Shown here piece after piece: positions 44,576 through 52,120 of a DNA stretch of 64,000 nucleotides (position 1 is its first letter; each line of letters opens with the position of its first letter). Source of the DNA: Nocardia africana NBRC 100379 (GTDB lineage Bacteria; Actinomycetota; Actinomycetes; Mycobacteriales; Mycobacteriaceae); contig NZ_BDAV01000020.1 of assembly GCF_001612635.1 (NCBI RefSeq), forward strand, positions 1 to 64,000, in the 5' to 3' direction. The notes under the pieces are model-generated. The model was given only the letters and a program-made list of their open reading frames with translations, did no database searches and was not told the origin of the DNA. A program made the position numbers and the translations under genes.

Positions 44576-45277
44576 GTGGACGAGCGATCGGGGGGCCGGC
44601 TGGAGGCGGCGGTGGCCGCGATCGGCCGCCCGCGCCGCGCCGACGATTGGGGATACCAAGTCTGTGTGGCATGCCGCGACGTGCTGGTGGGGGTCGATTC
44701 GGCCGCGGTCGCACTGCATTCCGCCGGCGCGGTCGTCGAGGTGATCGGTTGCAGCGATGCGGTCGCCGAACAGATCGAGGACGTCCAGATGGTGCTCGGC
44801 GAAGGTCCCGGTTTCACGGCGTTCATCACCGGGCACACGGTGCGCGCGAGTGCGGGGACGCGAGATTTCGAGCGGTGGCCCATGTATGCGAACGAGGTGG
44901 CCCGGCTCGGTTTGTGCGCGGTCGTCGCATTACCTCTGCGGGTCGGCGGCATGCGGATCGGCGCCCTGGACCTGTATCGATGCGACCCCGGCTATGTGCC
45001 CGCGCGCGCCGAGATCGACGCGGCGTTGCTCGCCGATCTGATCAGTTACACCCTGCTGGAAGGTCTCGTGGCGCAGGAGCCGGGAGGGGTGCCGATCGCG
45101 ACCACACATCGCGACGTGAATATGGCGACCGGAATGGTCGCCGCGCGGATGGGCATCGCGCTGGACGAGGCGTTTCTGCGCCTGCGGGCGTTCGCCTTCG
45201 CGACGAACAGTCCGCTGCTCGACGTGGCGCGCAGTGTCCTGGAACGACGCGTCGATCTCGACGGAGCGAGCGAATGA
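44576..45277 (+). CDS. GAF and ANTAR domain regulator 1
   Basis: From the GTG at 44576 (CAGGAAG upstream) the protein has 233 residues: a GAF domain at about 20-160 and an ANTAR domain at about 170-228 (NMATGMVAARMGIALDEAFLRLRAF). It is likely an RNA-binding antiterminator responding to a small ligand or redox signal through GAF. The next gene, of the same architecture, begins inside its stop codon (ATGA), so the two may form a heterodimer. Confidence 0.88.
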   Translation: MDERSGGRLEAAVAAIGRPRRADDWGYQVCVACRDVLVGVDSAAVALHSAGAVVEVIGCSDAVAEQIEDVQMVLGEGPGFTAFITGHTVRASAGTRDFERWPMYANEVARLGLCAVVALPLRVGGMRIGALDLYRCDPGYVPARAEIDAALLADLISYTLLEGLVAQEPGGVPIATTHRDVNMATGMVAARMGIALDEAFLRLRAFAFATNSPLLDVARSVLERRVDLDGASE

Positions 45278-46065
45278 CCGGTGACTCCCCACCCCCGCGA
45301 CAGGATCGTAAGCTTACGCCTGTGACCGAGCAGAGCGCCGCGGTGCAACGGCTGGTCCGCCCGCTGGCGCGGATCACCGCCGACCTGGTCCGCGACGCCC
45401 GCTTCGCGGACACGCTGCCGATGGTCACCCGCCTGTGCTCCGACGTGCTGAACGCGGCCGCCACGGCGGTGGTCGTCGTAGACCCGCGCCGCGTCGTCCG
45501 GGTCCTCACGGCACCCGAGGAGCACCGGGATCTGGTCCGGCTGCTCGAAGATCACACCGGCGACGGCCCGTGGAGCCGCAGTATGTCGTCGATGCGGATG
45601 GTCGCCGTCGAGAACGTCGCCGACGACGACACGTGGCCGGCCCTGTGCCGGGATGCGCCGGCCGTCGGTTACCGGGCGATCTGCGCGGCGCCCATGATGT
45701 TGGGCACCCGGCCGGTCGGCAGTCTGGCGCTGTTCTACAGCGAGCCCACGGAATTCGGCGAGGACCACTGCGCGGTGGTGCAGACGGTGGCCGATCTGAC
45801 GACTCTGTCCCTGTGCCAGGACAGCGACGAGGCCCGATCGGACATGCTGGCCGGGCGCGTTCTCGCCGCCTTCGACGACCGCGTGCGGTACGAGCACGCC
45901 GTCGGCATCGCGGCCGGACGGCTGGATATCGATACCGACCGTGCCGCCGCTCTGCTCCGAGCACACGCCCGCCGGCACGAGATGGCCCTGACGACGCTGT
46001 CGCGCAGCATCACGAACGGGACCTTCGATTGGTCCGTTCTGGACCCGTCGCTCCGAGACTTCTGA
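45274..46065 (+). CDS. GAF and ANTAR domain regulator 2
   Basis: The 263-residue protein overlaps the previous stop by four bases. The GAF domain covers about 40-185 (DTLPMVTRLCSDVLNAAATA, APMMLGTRPVGSLALFYSE) and the ANTAR-like region about 195-255 (YEHAVGIAAGRLDIDTDRAAALLRAH). Its ANTAR is more divergent than that of its partner. It converges with the DUF302 gene, ending 33 bases away. A double GAF-ANTAR operon is uncommon and worth noting. Confidence 0.85.
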   Translation: MTGDSPPPRQDRKLTPVTEQSAAVQRLVRPLARITADLVRDARFADTLPMVTRLCSDVLNAAATAVVVVDPRRVVRVLTAPEEHRDLVRLLEDHTGDGPWSRSMSSMRMVAVENVADDDTWPALCRDAPAVGYRAICAAPMMLGTRPVGSLALFYSEPTEFGEDHCAVVQTVADLTTLSLCQDSDEARSDMLAGRVLAAFDDRVRYEHAVGIAAGRLDIDTDRAAALLRAHARRHEMALTTLSRSITNGTFDWSVLDPSLRDF

Positions 46066-46098
46066 TCGTCCGAGTGCGTGGTCGCCGAGCGGACGCCG

Positions 46099-46503
46099 TC
46101 AGGCCGCGGTGAGAGCGTCGATGGCGCCGCGGAGTTTCGCTGCGGCCTCGGTCGCGATCGGTTGCAGTTCGGCTTCGCCGGTGACCTGCACCATGACCTC
46201 GGGATCCATCGCTTCGACGATGACGGCGCCCGCGTCGTCGGGGTCACGTCGCACGATCACGTTGCAGGGCAACAACAATCCGATGCGGCGGTCGACGCCG
46301 ACCGCGCGATGTGCCAGCGGCGGGTTGCACGCCCCGAGGATGAGATAGTCCTCCATGTCCTCGCCGAGTTTGGCCTTCAGGGTCGCGGCCATATCGATCT
46401 CGGTCAGCACTCCGAAACCCTGCTCGGCCAGTGCGGCCCGCGTCCGTTCCACGGCGTCGTCGAAGCGGTCGGTGTGCAGTGTGGTGGAAATCGCCAGATT
46501 CAT
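46099..46503 (-). CDS. DUF302 family protein
   Basis: The ATG at 46503 follows GGAAAG and gives 134 residues: FDDAVERTRAALAEQGFGVLTEIDM, then LKAKLGEDMEDYLILGACNPPLAHRA and IGLLLPCNVIVRRD, a clear DUF302 domain. These small proteins often accompany sulfide-, persulfide- or metal-responsive genes; biochemical role unknown. One cysteine in GACNPP and one in LLPCNV are conserved family features. It is the last gene of the operon that starts with the CsoR/CstR-like repressor. Confidence 0.9.
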   Translation of the reverse strand: MNLAISTTLHTDRFDDAVERTRAALAEQGFGVLTEIDMAATLKAKLGEDMEDYLILGACNPPLAHRAVGVDRRIGLLLPCNVIVRRDPDDAGAVIVEAMDPEVMVQVTGEAELQPIATEAAAKLRGAIDALTAA

Positions 46504-46532
46504 GGTCGCCCACTTTCCTTTCGATGGTGGGG

Positions 46533-46775
46533 TCAGGTTCGTGAGACGGCGCAGCCGGCGGTGGCCGGCAGGCCCAGCCGCCGCAGCAGCAGGGTCGCCG
46601 GGCACCAGCCCGCCACGCCGTACAGCAGCAGATTCGCGCCGACGAGCCCGGTGAGAACGAGCCACCAGCCCGACCATGCCGCGGCCGCGACCACACTGAT
46701 CAGCACGATGGTGCCGGCCAGCAGCGGTACGACGCGGGCGATGGACCAGCCTTGGTGGCGAGGTAGGTTCGGCAT
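46533..46775 (-). CDS. DUF2892/YgaP-type inner membrane protein
   Basis: The 80-residue protein has two transmembrane helices (about 14-34 and 38-56) and the C-terminal signature GWCPATLLLRRLGL, which marks the DUF2892 family, the membrane part of YgaP-type rhodanese proteins. No rhodanese domain is attached. In other bacteria these proteins are linked to sulfide or thiosulfate handling. It lies between the repressor and DUF302 genes. Confidence 0.85.
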   Translation of the reverse strand: MPNLPRHQGWSIARVVPLLAGTIVLISVVAAAAWSGWWLVLTGLVGANLLLYGVAGWCPATLLLRRLGLPATAGCAVSRT

Positions 46776-46811
46776 GCGTTCACTTCCGGATCGGTTGGGC
46801 GCCTTCGCGTT

Positions 46812-47081
46812 TCAGGCGAGGGCGAGAAACAGTTTCTCGAGTTCGGCTTCGCTCATCGGTTCGGCGCCGTCGGCGCTCTCGCCGGTGAGGCATTCGCGCA
46901 GGCCGGTCGCGACGATCTTGAATCCGGCCCGGTCCAGGGCCCGCGATACCGCCGCGAGCTGGGTGACGACGTCCTTGCAGTCGCGTCCCTGCTCGATCAT
47001 GGCGATCACACCGCCCAGTTGCCCCTGGGCGCGGCGCAACCGGTTGAGTACCTGTGCGATCGTTTCCTCGTTGCCGACCAT
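46812..47081 (-). CDS. CsoR/CstR-family repressor, persulfide-sensor-like
   Basis: The 89-residue protein is an all-helical CsoR-family regulator (LRRAQGQLGGVIAMIEQGRDCKDV). Of the copper-binding Cys-His-Cys set in CsoR, it keeps Cys35 and Cys64, but the histidine position is Gly60. A two-cysteine pattern is that of CstR, which senses persulfides by disulfide or polysulfide formation. The DUF302 and DUF2892 partners fit that reading. It should bind the palindromes at 47108, 49318 and 49353. Copper sensing is less likely but not excluded. Confidence 0.88.
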   Translation of the reverse strand: MVGNEETIAQVLNRLRRAQGQLGGVIAMIEQGRDCKDVVTQLAAVSRALDRAGFKIVATGLRECLTGESADGAEPMSEAELEKLFLALA

Positions 47082-47107
47082 GGCTAGTCCGTCCTCTCGT
47101 CGCCTAC

Positions 47108-47141
47108 CCCTCCAGCATACCCCTGGGGGTATGCTGGAGGG
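47108..47141. promoter_or_regulatory. 34-bp perfect palindrome containing a CsoR/CstR operator
   Basis: Left arm CCCTCCAGCATACCCC at 47108-47123 is exactly complementary to the right arm at 47126-47141, around the central TG. The core is ATACCCC/GGGGTAT. It lies 27 bases upstream of the repressor gene and 9 bases beyond the MMPL stop, so it could be both an operator and a hairpin terminator of the MMPL transcript. Confidence 0.8.
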
Positions 47142-47149
47142 TTGTGGTG

Positions 47150-49303
47150 TCAGTCATGCGCGAAGCTGATCGACGGCAGTATCCGGCGCAACCATCGTGG
47201 TGATGCCCAGGCGCGATGCCCGGTCAGCCGCAACAGGACCGGCAGCAACACCAGTCGCACCGCGGCGGCGTCCAGCAGCACGGCCACACCGAGGATGATG
47301 CCCATCTCCTTCGGCGGCAGCGGATCGGCCAGCGAGAAGGTGAAGAACACCGCCACCATGACCGCCGCGGCGGCGAAGATCACCCGGCCCGAATGGGCCA
47401 GTCCGTCCACCAGGGCGTGACTCGGATCGCCGGAGCGCTCGTAGTGCTCCTTCGCCGTCGCCAGCAGGAATACCGTGTAGTCCATCGCGATGGCGAAGAT
47501 CATCGCGAAGAAGAACACCGGGCCCCAGCCGTCGAGGAATCCCTGCGGGGTGAAACCGAGCAGTCCCGCGCCGTGCCCGTCCTGGAAGATCAGTTTCGCC
47601 ACTCCGAACGCCGCCGCGGTCGACAGCAGACTCACCACCGTCCCCAGCGCCGCGATCAGCGGAGCCTGCAACGCCACCAGCAGCAGGGCGAAGCCGAGCA
47701 CCAGGATGATTCCCACGATGATCGGGAAGTAGTGGTTCAGGGCGTGTTGCAGATCCAGATTCTCCGCGGGCGCACCGCCGACCAGCGCTCCGGCCGGTAG
47801 CCGGTCTCGCAGGTGATCGAGGATCGTGCTCATCCGCGCGTCGGACGGGTCGACGTTCGGCAGCGCCTGCATCATCGCCAGCCCGCTGCCGTCGCGGGCG
47901 AGTTGCGGCGGGGTGACCATCGCGATGCCCTCGACCGACGAGGCGGCATCGGCCACCGCGCCGGATTCCGTTGCGGGCGCGATGATCTGCAACATCCCGG
48001 GAGCACCTTCGCCCATCTGCGCCTGCACCAGTTCGTAACCCTGACGAACCGGCGCGTCCGAGGGCACGACCTGGATCGACGGCATCGCGACCTTCAATCC
48101 GGTCACCGGGATCGCCAGCGCGACCAGGACCAGCAGTGCGGCGATCGCGAACGGCCACGGACGGTCGTGCAGAATCCGGCCCCAAGCCGCGAACCGCGGT
48201 GAGCGGTGATGCTGGCGGCCGATCCGAGGCAGCGACCCGGCATTGATCCGGTTGCCCAGCGCTCCCAGCGCCGCGGGCAACAGGGTCAGCGTCGCCAGCA
48301 GCACGAACGCCACGGCGAACATGATCCCGACGGCCATCGTCCGCACCGCGGGAGCCGGCACGATCAGCACGGCGGACAAGCTCACCAGCACCGTGAGCCC
48401 GGACAGCACCACGGCCTTGCCCGCCGTGCTCATGGTCTCGGCGACCGCCGCGCGTGGATCGGAACTCGCCGCGAGCGCGCCGCGGAAACGGGCGACGATG
48501 AACAGGGCGTAGTCGATTCCCAGCGCCAGGGCGAACATCATCGCGAAGTTCATGGCCCACACCGAAATCGGCGTCACGTGGTTGAGCAGCACCAGCCCAC
48601 CGGCCGAGGCGATCAAGCCGGCCAGGGTGAGCAGCAACGGCAGTCCGGCCGCCACCAGCGATCCGAAGGCGACCACCATGATGGCGAGGGTCACCGGCCA
48701 GGAGAACATCTCGGCCTTCAGCATCGCATCGTGATTGGCCTTGTTGAAGTCGCTCCACAGCGCCGACGCGCCGGTGGGATAGACCTCGATTCCGTTGCCG
48801 GACAACGCCGTCAGCGCCTCCTTGTGGGCATCGACCGCCTTCACCATGTCATCGGTCGAGGCCGCGGCGCCGGCGATGAGGATGCCGGTGTGCCCGTCGG
48901 GGCTGATCGACATCCCCGGCTGGGGCGCCACCACCTCGCCGAATCGGGAATCCCCGGCGAAGATCGCGGTCATCCGGCCGAGCACCGATTGCACGTCGGG
49001 ACTCTCGACGGTCCGGGTGTCGGAGTGCACCACGACCTGCACCGCCGCCGACGAATTGCCGCCGAAGTGCTGTTGCGCCAGCTCGCGCACCCGCACCGAA
49101 TCCGACCCGTTCGCCTGCCAGCCGGCGCCCGCGAGGGAATTGAACACGCTCGGCGCCGCGGCGCCGAGCGCCACCAGCACCAGCAGCCACACCCCGAACA
49201 CGATCCGGGTGTGGCCGGCCATGGCGGCCCCCAGTCTGCCCAGCATCCCGCCGGGGCCCCGCGTGGTGGCCGCCGGCGGTGACACAACCTGCGATTCGGT
49301 CAT
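47150..49303 (-). CDS. MMPL family RND-type transporter
   Basis: The 717-residue protein has two sets of about five to six transmembrane helices separated by large extracytoplasmic loops. Features include VWAMNFAMMFALALGIDYALFIVARFR in the first half and FFFAMIFAIAMDYTVFLLATAKEHY in the second, each with a GxDY/MDY proton-relay motif. It probably exports a lipid or a small molecule using the proton gradient. The ATG at 49303 has GGGAGG upstream. Two copies of the ATACCCC/GGGGTAT operator precede it, so it belongs to the CsoR/CstR-like regulon. Confidence 0.92.
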   Translation of the reverse strand: MTESQVVSPPAATTRGPGGMLGRLGAAMAGHTRIVFGVWLLVLVALGAAAPSVFNSLAGAGWQANGSDSVRVRELAQQHFGGNSSAAVQVVVHSDTRTVESPDVQSVLGRMTAIFAGDSRFGEVVAPQPGMSISPDGHTGILIAGAAASTDDMVKAVDAHKEALTALSGNGIEVYPTGASALWSDFNKANHDAMLKAEMFSWPVTLAIMVVAFGSLVAAGLPLLLTLAGLIASAGGLVLLNHVTPISVWAMNFAMMFALALGIDYALFIVARFRGALAASSDPRAAVAETMSTAGKAVVLSGLTVLVSLSAVLIVPAPAVRTMAVGIMFAVAFVLLATLTLLPAALGALGNRINAGSLPRIGRQHHRSPRFAAWGRILHDRPWPFAIAALLVLVALAIPVTGLKVAMPSIQVVPSDAPVRQGYELVQAQMGEGAPGMLQIIAPATESGAVADAASSVEGIAMVTPPQLARDGSGLAMMQALPNVDPSDARMSTILDHLRDRLPAGALVGGAPAENLDLQHALNHYFPIIVGIILVLGFALLLVALQAPLIAALGTVVSLLSTAAAFGVAKLIFQDGHGAGLLGFTPQGFLDGWGPVFFFAMIFAIAMDYTVFLLATAKEHYERSGDPSHALVDGLAHSGRVIFAAAAVMVAVFFTFSLADPLPPKEMGIILGVAVLLDAAAVRLVLLPVLLRLTGHRAWASPRWLRRILPSISFAHD

Positions 49304-49317
49304 CACGCCTCCCTTCG

Positions 49318-49333
49318 ATACCCCAGGGGGTAT
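49318..49333. promoter_or_regulatory. CsoR/CstR operator copy 2
   Basis: ATACCCCAGGGGGTAT is a palindrome with the same half-site as at 47108. It lies 15 bases before the MMPL start codon, where binding would block the promoter or leader. Confidence 0.78.
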
Positions 49334-49352
49334 ATTTCGTATAGCGGCCAAC

Positions 49353-49368
49353 ATACCCCAGGGGGTAT
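49353..49368. promoter_or_regulatory. CsoR/CstR operator copy 3
   Basis: A second exact copy of ATACCCCAGGGGGTAT begins 35 bases after the start of the first. The pair lies between MMPL (minus) and the DsbA-like gene (plus, 49434), so both genes are probably controlled from here. Confidence 0.78.
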
Positions 49369-49433
49369 ACAGGACGCAAAGGTGCGCTCGACCACACGCG
49401 GGTACACCGGCCATGGATGCGAAAGGAGACGAC

Positions 49434-50051
49434 ATGACGGATATAGCCCTGTACGTGGACCCGGTCTGCCCGTTCAGCTGGGTGACCGCCCGCTGGCTGC
49501 AGACGGCGGCCGCGGACGCCGGTGCTCGCGTCACCCTGCGGCAGATGAGTCTCGCCGTCCTCAACGAGGGGCACGAGGTAGACGCCGATCACCGCCCGAT
49601 GCTCGAGCGATCCCGGCGGATCGGGCGGGTCTTCGCTGCCGCGACGCGACTGTACGGCGTCGAGGGGTTCACCCGGCTGTATCGCGAGTTCGGCACCGTG
49701 GCGCACACGCGCCGGGAATCGATCACCGACGAGACGATGCGAACCCTGCTCACCCGCGCCGGCATGGACCCCACCCTGGCCGCCGACGCGGAGGACATGA
49801 CTCTGGACGAGTCCGTCGCCGACGCGCATCGACATAGCCAGCAGGCGCTCGGAGCCCGGAACGGGAGCCCCATCGTCGTGATCGACGGCCGCGGATTCTC
49901 CGGGCCGGTCCTGACGAAGATTCCCGACCCACAGCAGGGGAAGCAACTGTTCGAGGCGTTGGTCACACTGGCCTCCACTCCGGCGTTCGCGGCGGTGCAG
50001 AGTCCGTACTCCGGGCCGCCGGACACCACCGAACCCGCCGCCGGCGCCTGA
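49434..50051 (+). CDS. DsbA-fold mycothiol-dependent nitroreductase (Rv2466c-like)
   Basis: The 205-residue protein begins MTDIALYVDPVCPFSWVTARWL, a DsbA/thioredoxin-fold active site, and contains ESITDETMRTLLTRAGMD and a C-terminal GSPIVVIDGRGFSGPVLTKIP. It matches the Rv2466c family that uses mycothiol. The active site here is CPFS with only Cys12, whereas I recall a CxxC in Rv2466c, so a monothiol mechanism is likely. AGGAGA precedes the ATG. It is divergent from MMPL across two CsoR/CstR operators, which suggests a thiol or persulfide-detoxification role. Confidence 0.85.
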   Translation: MTDIALYVDPVCPFSWVTARWLQTAAADAGARVTLRQMSLAVLNEGHEVDADHRPMLERSRRIGRVFAAATRLYGVEGFTRLYREFGTVAHTRRESITDETMRTLLTRAGMDPTLAADAEDMTLDESVADAHRHSQQALGARNGSPIVVIDGRGFSGPVLTKIPDPQQGKQLFEALVTLASTPAFAAVQSPYSGPPDTTEPAAGA

Positions 50052-50077
50052 CAGCGCGGACGAACACGAGGCGGGCC

Positions 50078-50093
50078 GGTGACCTTCGGCCCT
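50078..50093 (+). promoter_or_regulatory. DosR-like box before the hibernation-factor-like gene
   Basis: GGTGACCTTCGGCCCT matches the local consensus and lies 49 bases upstream of the ATG at 50142. Confidence 0.7.
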
Positions 50094-50141
50094 GTCCCGA
50101 GCGCCGGTGATGCGGTGGTATCGACGCGAAGGAGCGTGACC

Positions 50142-50963
50142 ATGAACTTCGCGAGCACCGCGCCGGACGCTCGGGACGGCACCGCACGCCGCACCGAATC
50201 CGACGACCAGGGCCCCCGGTACGACCTGCCCATTGTCGACATCCGGCTCGGTGACCGAGTCCCCAGCATGTTCGGCGAGTACGCGCGGCGGCGCATCGGC
50301 GACGCCGCGCGCAATGCACCGTCACCGGTGGCGTCGATCCGAGTCCGCCTGGCCGACCACCGCGAGTCGGCGCTGGCGAATCCGTTCGTGGCACAGGCGG
50401 ACATCGTCGCCGCGCGCCCGTTGCGAGTGCAGGTGACGGGTGCGACGGCGCGCGTCGCGGTGGATCTGCTGCAGACGCGGACACGCGCTCGGCTGCGCAT
50501 GCCGATCGGCGGTGCAGCGGCACCGCGGCAGCGATGTGAACCACCGGCCGCCACACTGCTCTACCTCCGCCCGGTCGCGCAACGGAAGATCGTGCGCACC
50601 AAGTGTTTTCATCTGCTCGACCGCACCGCGGCGGAGGCCGCGGCCGATATGGCGCTGATGGATTACGACTTCTGGCTGTTCATCGAATCCGGCGCGAATA
50701 CCGAGAGCGTGCTCGCGCGTACCACCAGCGGTCACTATCGGTTGACCCGGCTCGACGAGCGCGCGGTGCCCGCCGACGCGGCGAATCTGCCGCTCACCGT
50801 CGACGAGGCCCCGGCCCCCGTTCTGGACCGTGCGGAGGCCCTGACCCGGCTGCAGCTGAGCGGTTCACCGTTCCTCTTCTACCGTGATCGCGAACTCGAC
50901 CGCGGCTGCGTGTTTTATCACCGCTACGACGGTCACTACGGATTCATCACCTCGCGGCGATGA
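50142..50963 (+). CDS. ribosome-hibernation-factor-like protein with S30AE C-terminal modules (Rv0079-like)
   Basis: The 273-residue protein has a divergent N-terminal half (about 20-135) and then two S30AE C-terminal-type modules: KIVRTKCFHLLDRTAAEAAA through MDYDFWLFIESG, and LTRLQLSGSPFLFYRDREL through YHRYDGHYGFI. These modules mediate HPF-type dimerisation of ribosomes. Rv0079, a DosR-regulated translation inhibitor in M. tuberculosis, is the best comparison. GGAG precedes the ATG. The likely role is silencing of translation in hypoxia. Two C-terminal modules in one protein are unusual. Confidence 0.8.
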   Translation: MNFASTAPDARDGTARRTESDDQGPRYDLPIVDIRLGDRVPSMFGEYARRRIGDAARNAPSPVASIRVRLADHRESALANPFVAQADIVAARPLRVQVTGATARVAVDLLQTRTRARLRMPIGGAAAPRQRCEPPAATLLYLRPVAQRKIVRTKCFHLLDRTAAEAAADMALMDYDFWLFIESGANTESVLARTTSGHYRLTRLDERAVPADAANLPLTVDEAPAPVLDRAEALTRLQLSGSPFLFYRDRELDRGCVFYHRYDGHYGFITSRR

Positions 50964-50985
50964 TCCGCGAAGGCCTCGCAGTGGT

Positions 50986-51001
50986 GGACCTTCGCCCCTA
51001 C
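50986..51001 (+). promoter_or_regulatory. DosR-like box before the PNPOx-fold gene
   Basis: GGACCTTCGCCCCTAC, 66 bases upstream of the GTG at 51067. The right half-site GCCCC is weaker than elsewhere. Confidence 0.6.
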
Positions 51002-51066
51002 CGGCACCGCCCGCGCGGTGGTGGCATGGACAGACCGGATGCTCAGCTCCCGAGAGGTACCGCATC

Positions 51067-51576
51067 GTGATACCGCCCGACCGCACCGACGACGGCGCAC
51101 CCGCCTCCACGGTCGCCCTCGACCGTGCCGAGGCGATGCGGCTGCTGGCCGGAATCGCTTACGGCCGAGTTGTTTTCACCCGCGACGCATTGCCGGCCAT
51201 TCGCCCGGTCAACCATTTCGTCGAAGCCGACGGGCGCGTCGTGGTACGGACCCGGCTCACGTCCCGGCTCACCTCGGCGATCCGCGCGGATGCCGGCGTG
51301 GTCGTCGCCTACGAAGCCGACGAGATCGACCCCGGCACCCACACCGGCTGGTCGGTCGTGGTGACCGGTCTGGCGCGCCCGGTCGCCGATCCGCACCGCG
51401 TCGCGCGATACGAGCGACTGCTGCGCCCGTGGATCGCGGCGACCATGGATACGGTCGTCGAGATCGAACCCACCATCGTGACCGGTATCCGTCTCGTCGG
51501 CGCACCGGATATCCCCGGACCGCCGGCGCCACCGACCCTCTCGCCGAAAGCCGACAACCATGACCTATCACGATGA
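51067..51576 (+). CDS. pyridoxamine 5'-phosphate oxidase-fold flavin/F420-binding protein
   Basis: The 169-residue protein begins with the helix LDRAEAMRLLAGIAYGRVVF and continues with LPAIRPVNHFVEADGRVVVRT, a split-barrel fold of the PNPOx type that binds FMN, F420 or heme. It ends with IVTGIRLVGAPDIPGPP. A protein of this kind (Rv3129) is part of the DosR regulon in M. tuberculosis. Ligand and substrate are unknown. The GTG at 51067 follows GAGAGG. It overlaps the next gene by 17 bases. Confidence 0.82.
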   Translation: MIPPDRTDDGAPASTVALDRAEAMRLLAGIAYGRVVFTRDALPAIRPVNHFVEADGRVVVRTRLTSRLTSAIRADAGVVVAYEADEIDPGTHTGWSVVVTGLARPVADPHRVARYERLLRPWIAATMDTVVEIEPTIVTGIRLVGAPDIPGPPAPPTLSPKADNHDLSR

Positions 51577-52021
51577 TCCGTTCGCGCCCGCTCTGAACAC
51601 CGCCCACACGTGGTTGCGAACCGTCGCCGACCGGCTGGCCACCGAGGACCGCACCTTCGCGTTGCGTGCGCTGCGCGCCTGGCTGCATACCGTGCGTGAC
51701 CGCCTCGACGTTCCCGTGGCCGCGCATTTCAGCGCTCAACTGCCCGAATTGCTGCGCGGCATCTTCTACGAGGGCTGGGTGCCCGCCCATGTGCCGGTGC
51801 ACCACGACGTCACCTCCTTCGTCGAGGCCTTCGCCCGGGAGGCGGGCGTGTCCGCCGACGAGGCGGTGGCGTTGATCGGCGCGGTGACGATCGCGCTGTC
51901 CGATGTGTTCTCCCCGGGACACCTCGACCACGTCCTCGCGGTGGTGCCGGAGCCGCTGCGCGCGGTGATGCTCGGCAGCGAACTCAACGGGACGGCCGCG
52001 ACGGTCCCCGGCGACGCGTAG
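51560..52021 (+). CDS. DUF2267 family protein
   Basis: The 153-residue helical protein contains RTVADRLATEDRTFALRALRAWLHTVRDRLDVPVAAHFSAQLPELLRGIFYEGW, a DUF2267 domain. The family is found near stress genes in many actinobacteria and its function is unknown. It starts 17 bases inside the PNPOx-fold gene, so the two are cotranscribed. It ends 99 bases upstream of devR with a box between them. Confidence 0.88.
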   Translation: MTYHDDPFAPALNTAHTWLRTVADRLATEDRTFALRALRAWLHTVRDRLDVPVAAHFSAQLPELLRGIFYEGWVPAHVPVHHDVTSFVEAFAREAGVSADEAVALIGAVTIALSDVFSPGHLDHVLAVVPEPLRAVMLGSELNGTAATVPGDA

Positions 52022-52038
52022 GTCCAGCAACCAGGAAA

Positions 52039-52054
52039 GGGACTTTCGTCCATG
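52039..52054 (+). promoter_or_regulatory. DosR-like box before devR (autoregulatory)
   Basis: GGGACTTTCGTCCATG is one of the best matches to the mycobacterial DosR consensus core. It lies 67 bases upstream of the devR ATG at 52121, pointing to positive autoregulation. Confidence 0.78.
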
Positions 52055-52120
52055 CCGAGGCACCGATCCGGACGATTATGGTGAGTACATTCATCGCTAC
52101 TCCGATTGGACGCACTCGCC

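Noticed and set aside
46812..47081. A plain copper-responsive CsoR.
   Set aside because: The histidine of the copper site is glycine, and neighbours are DUF302 and DUF2892 rather than a copper ATPase or CopZ. Kept as a less likely alternative.
47150..49303. MmpL3-type trehalose monomycolate flippase.
   Set aside because: The protein is shorter (717 residues), lacks a long cytoplasmic C-terminal tail and is under stress-type operators, unlike the essential MmpL3.
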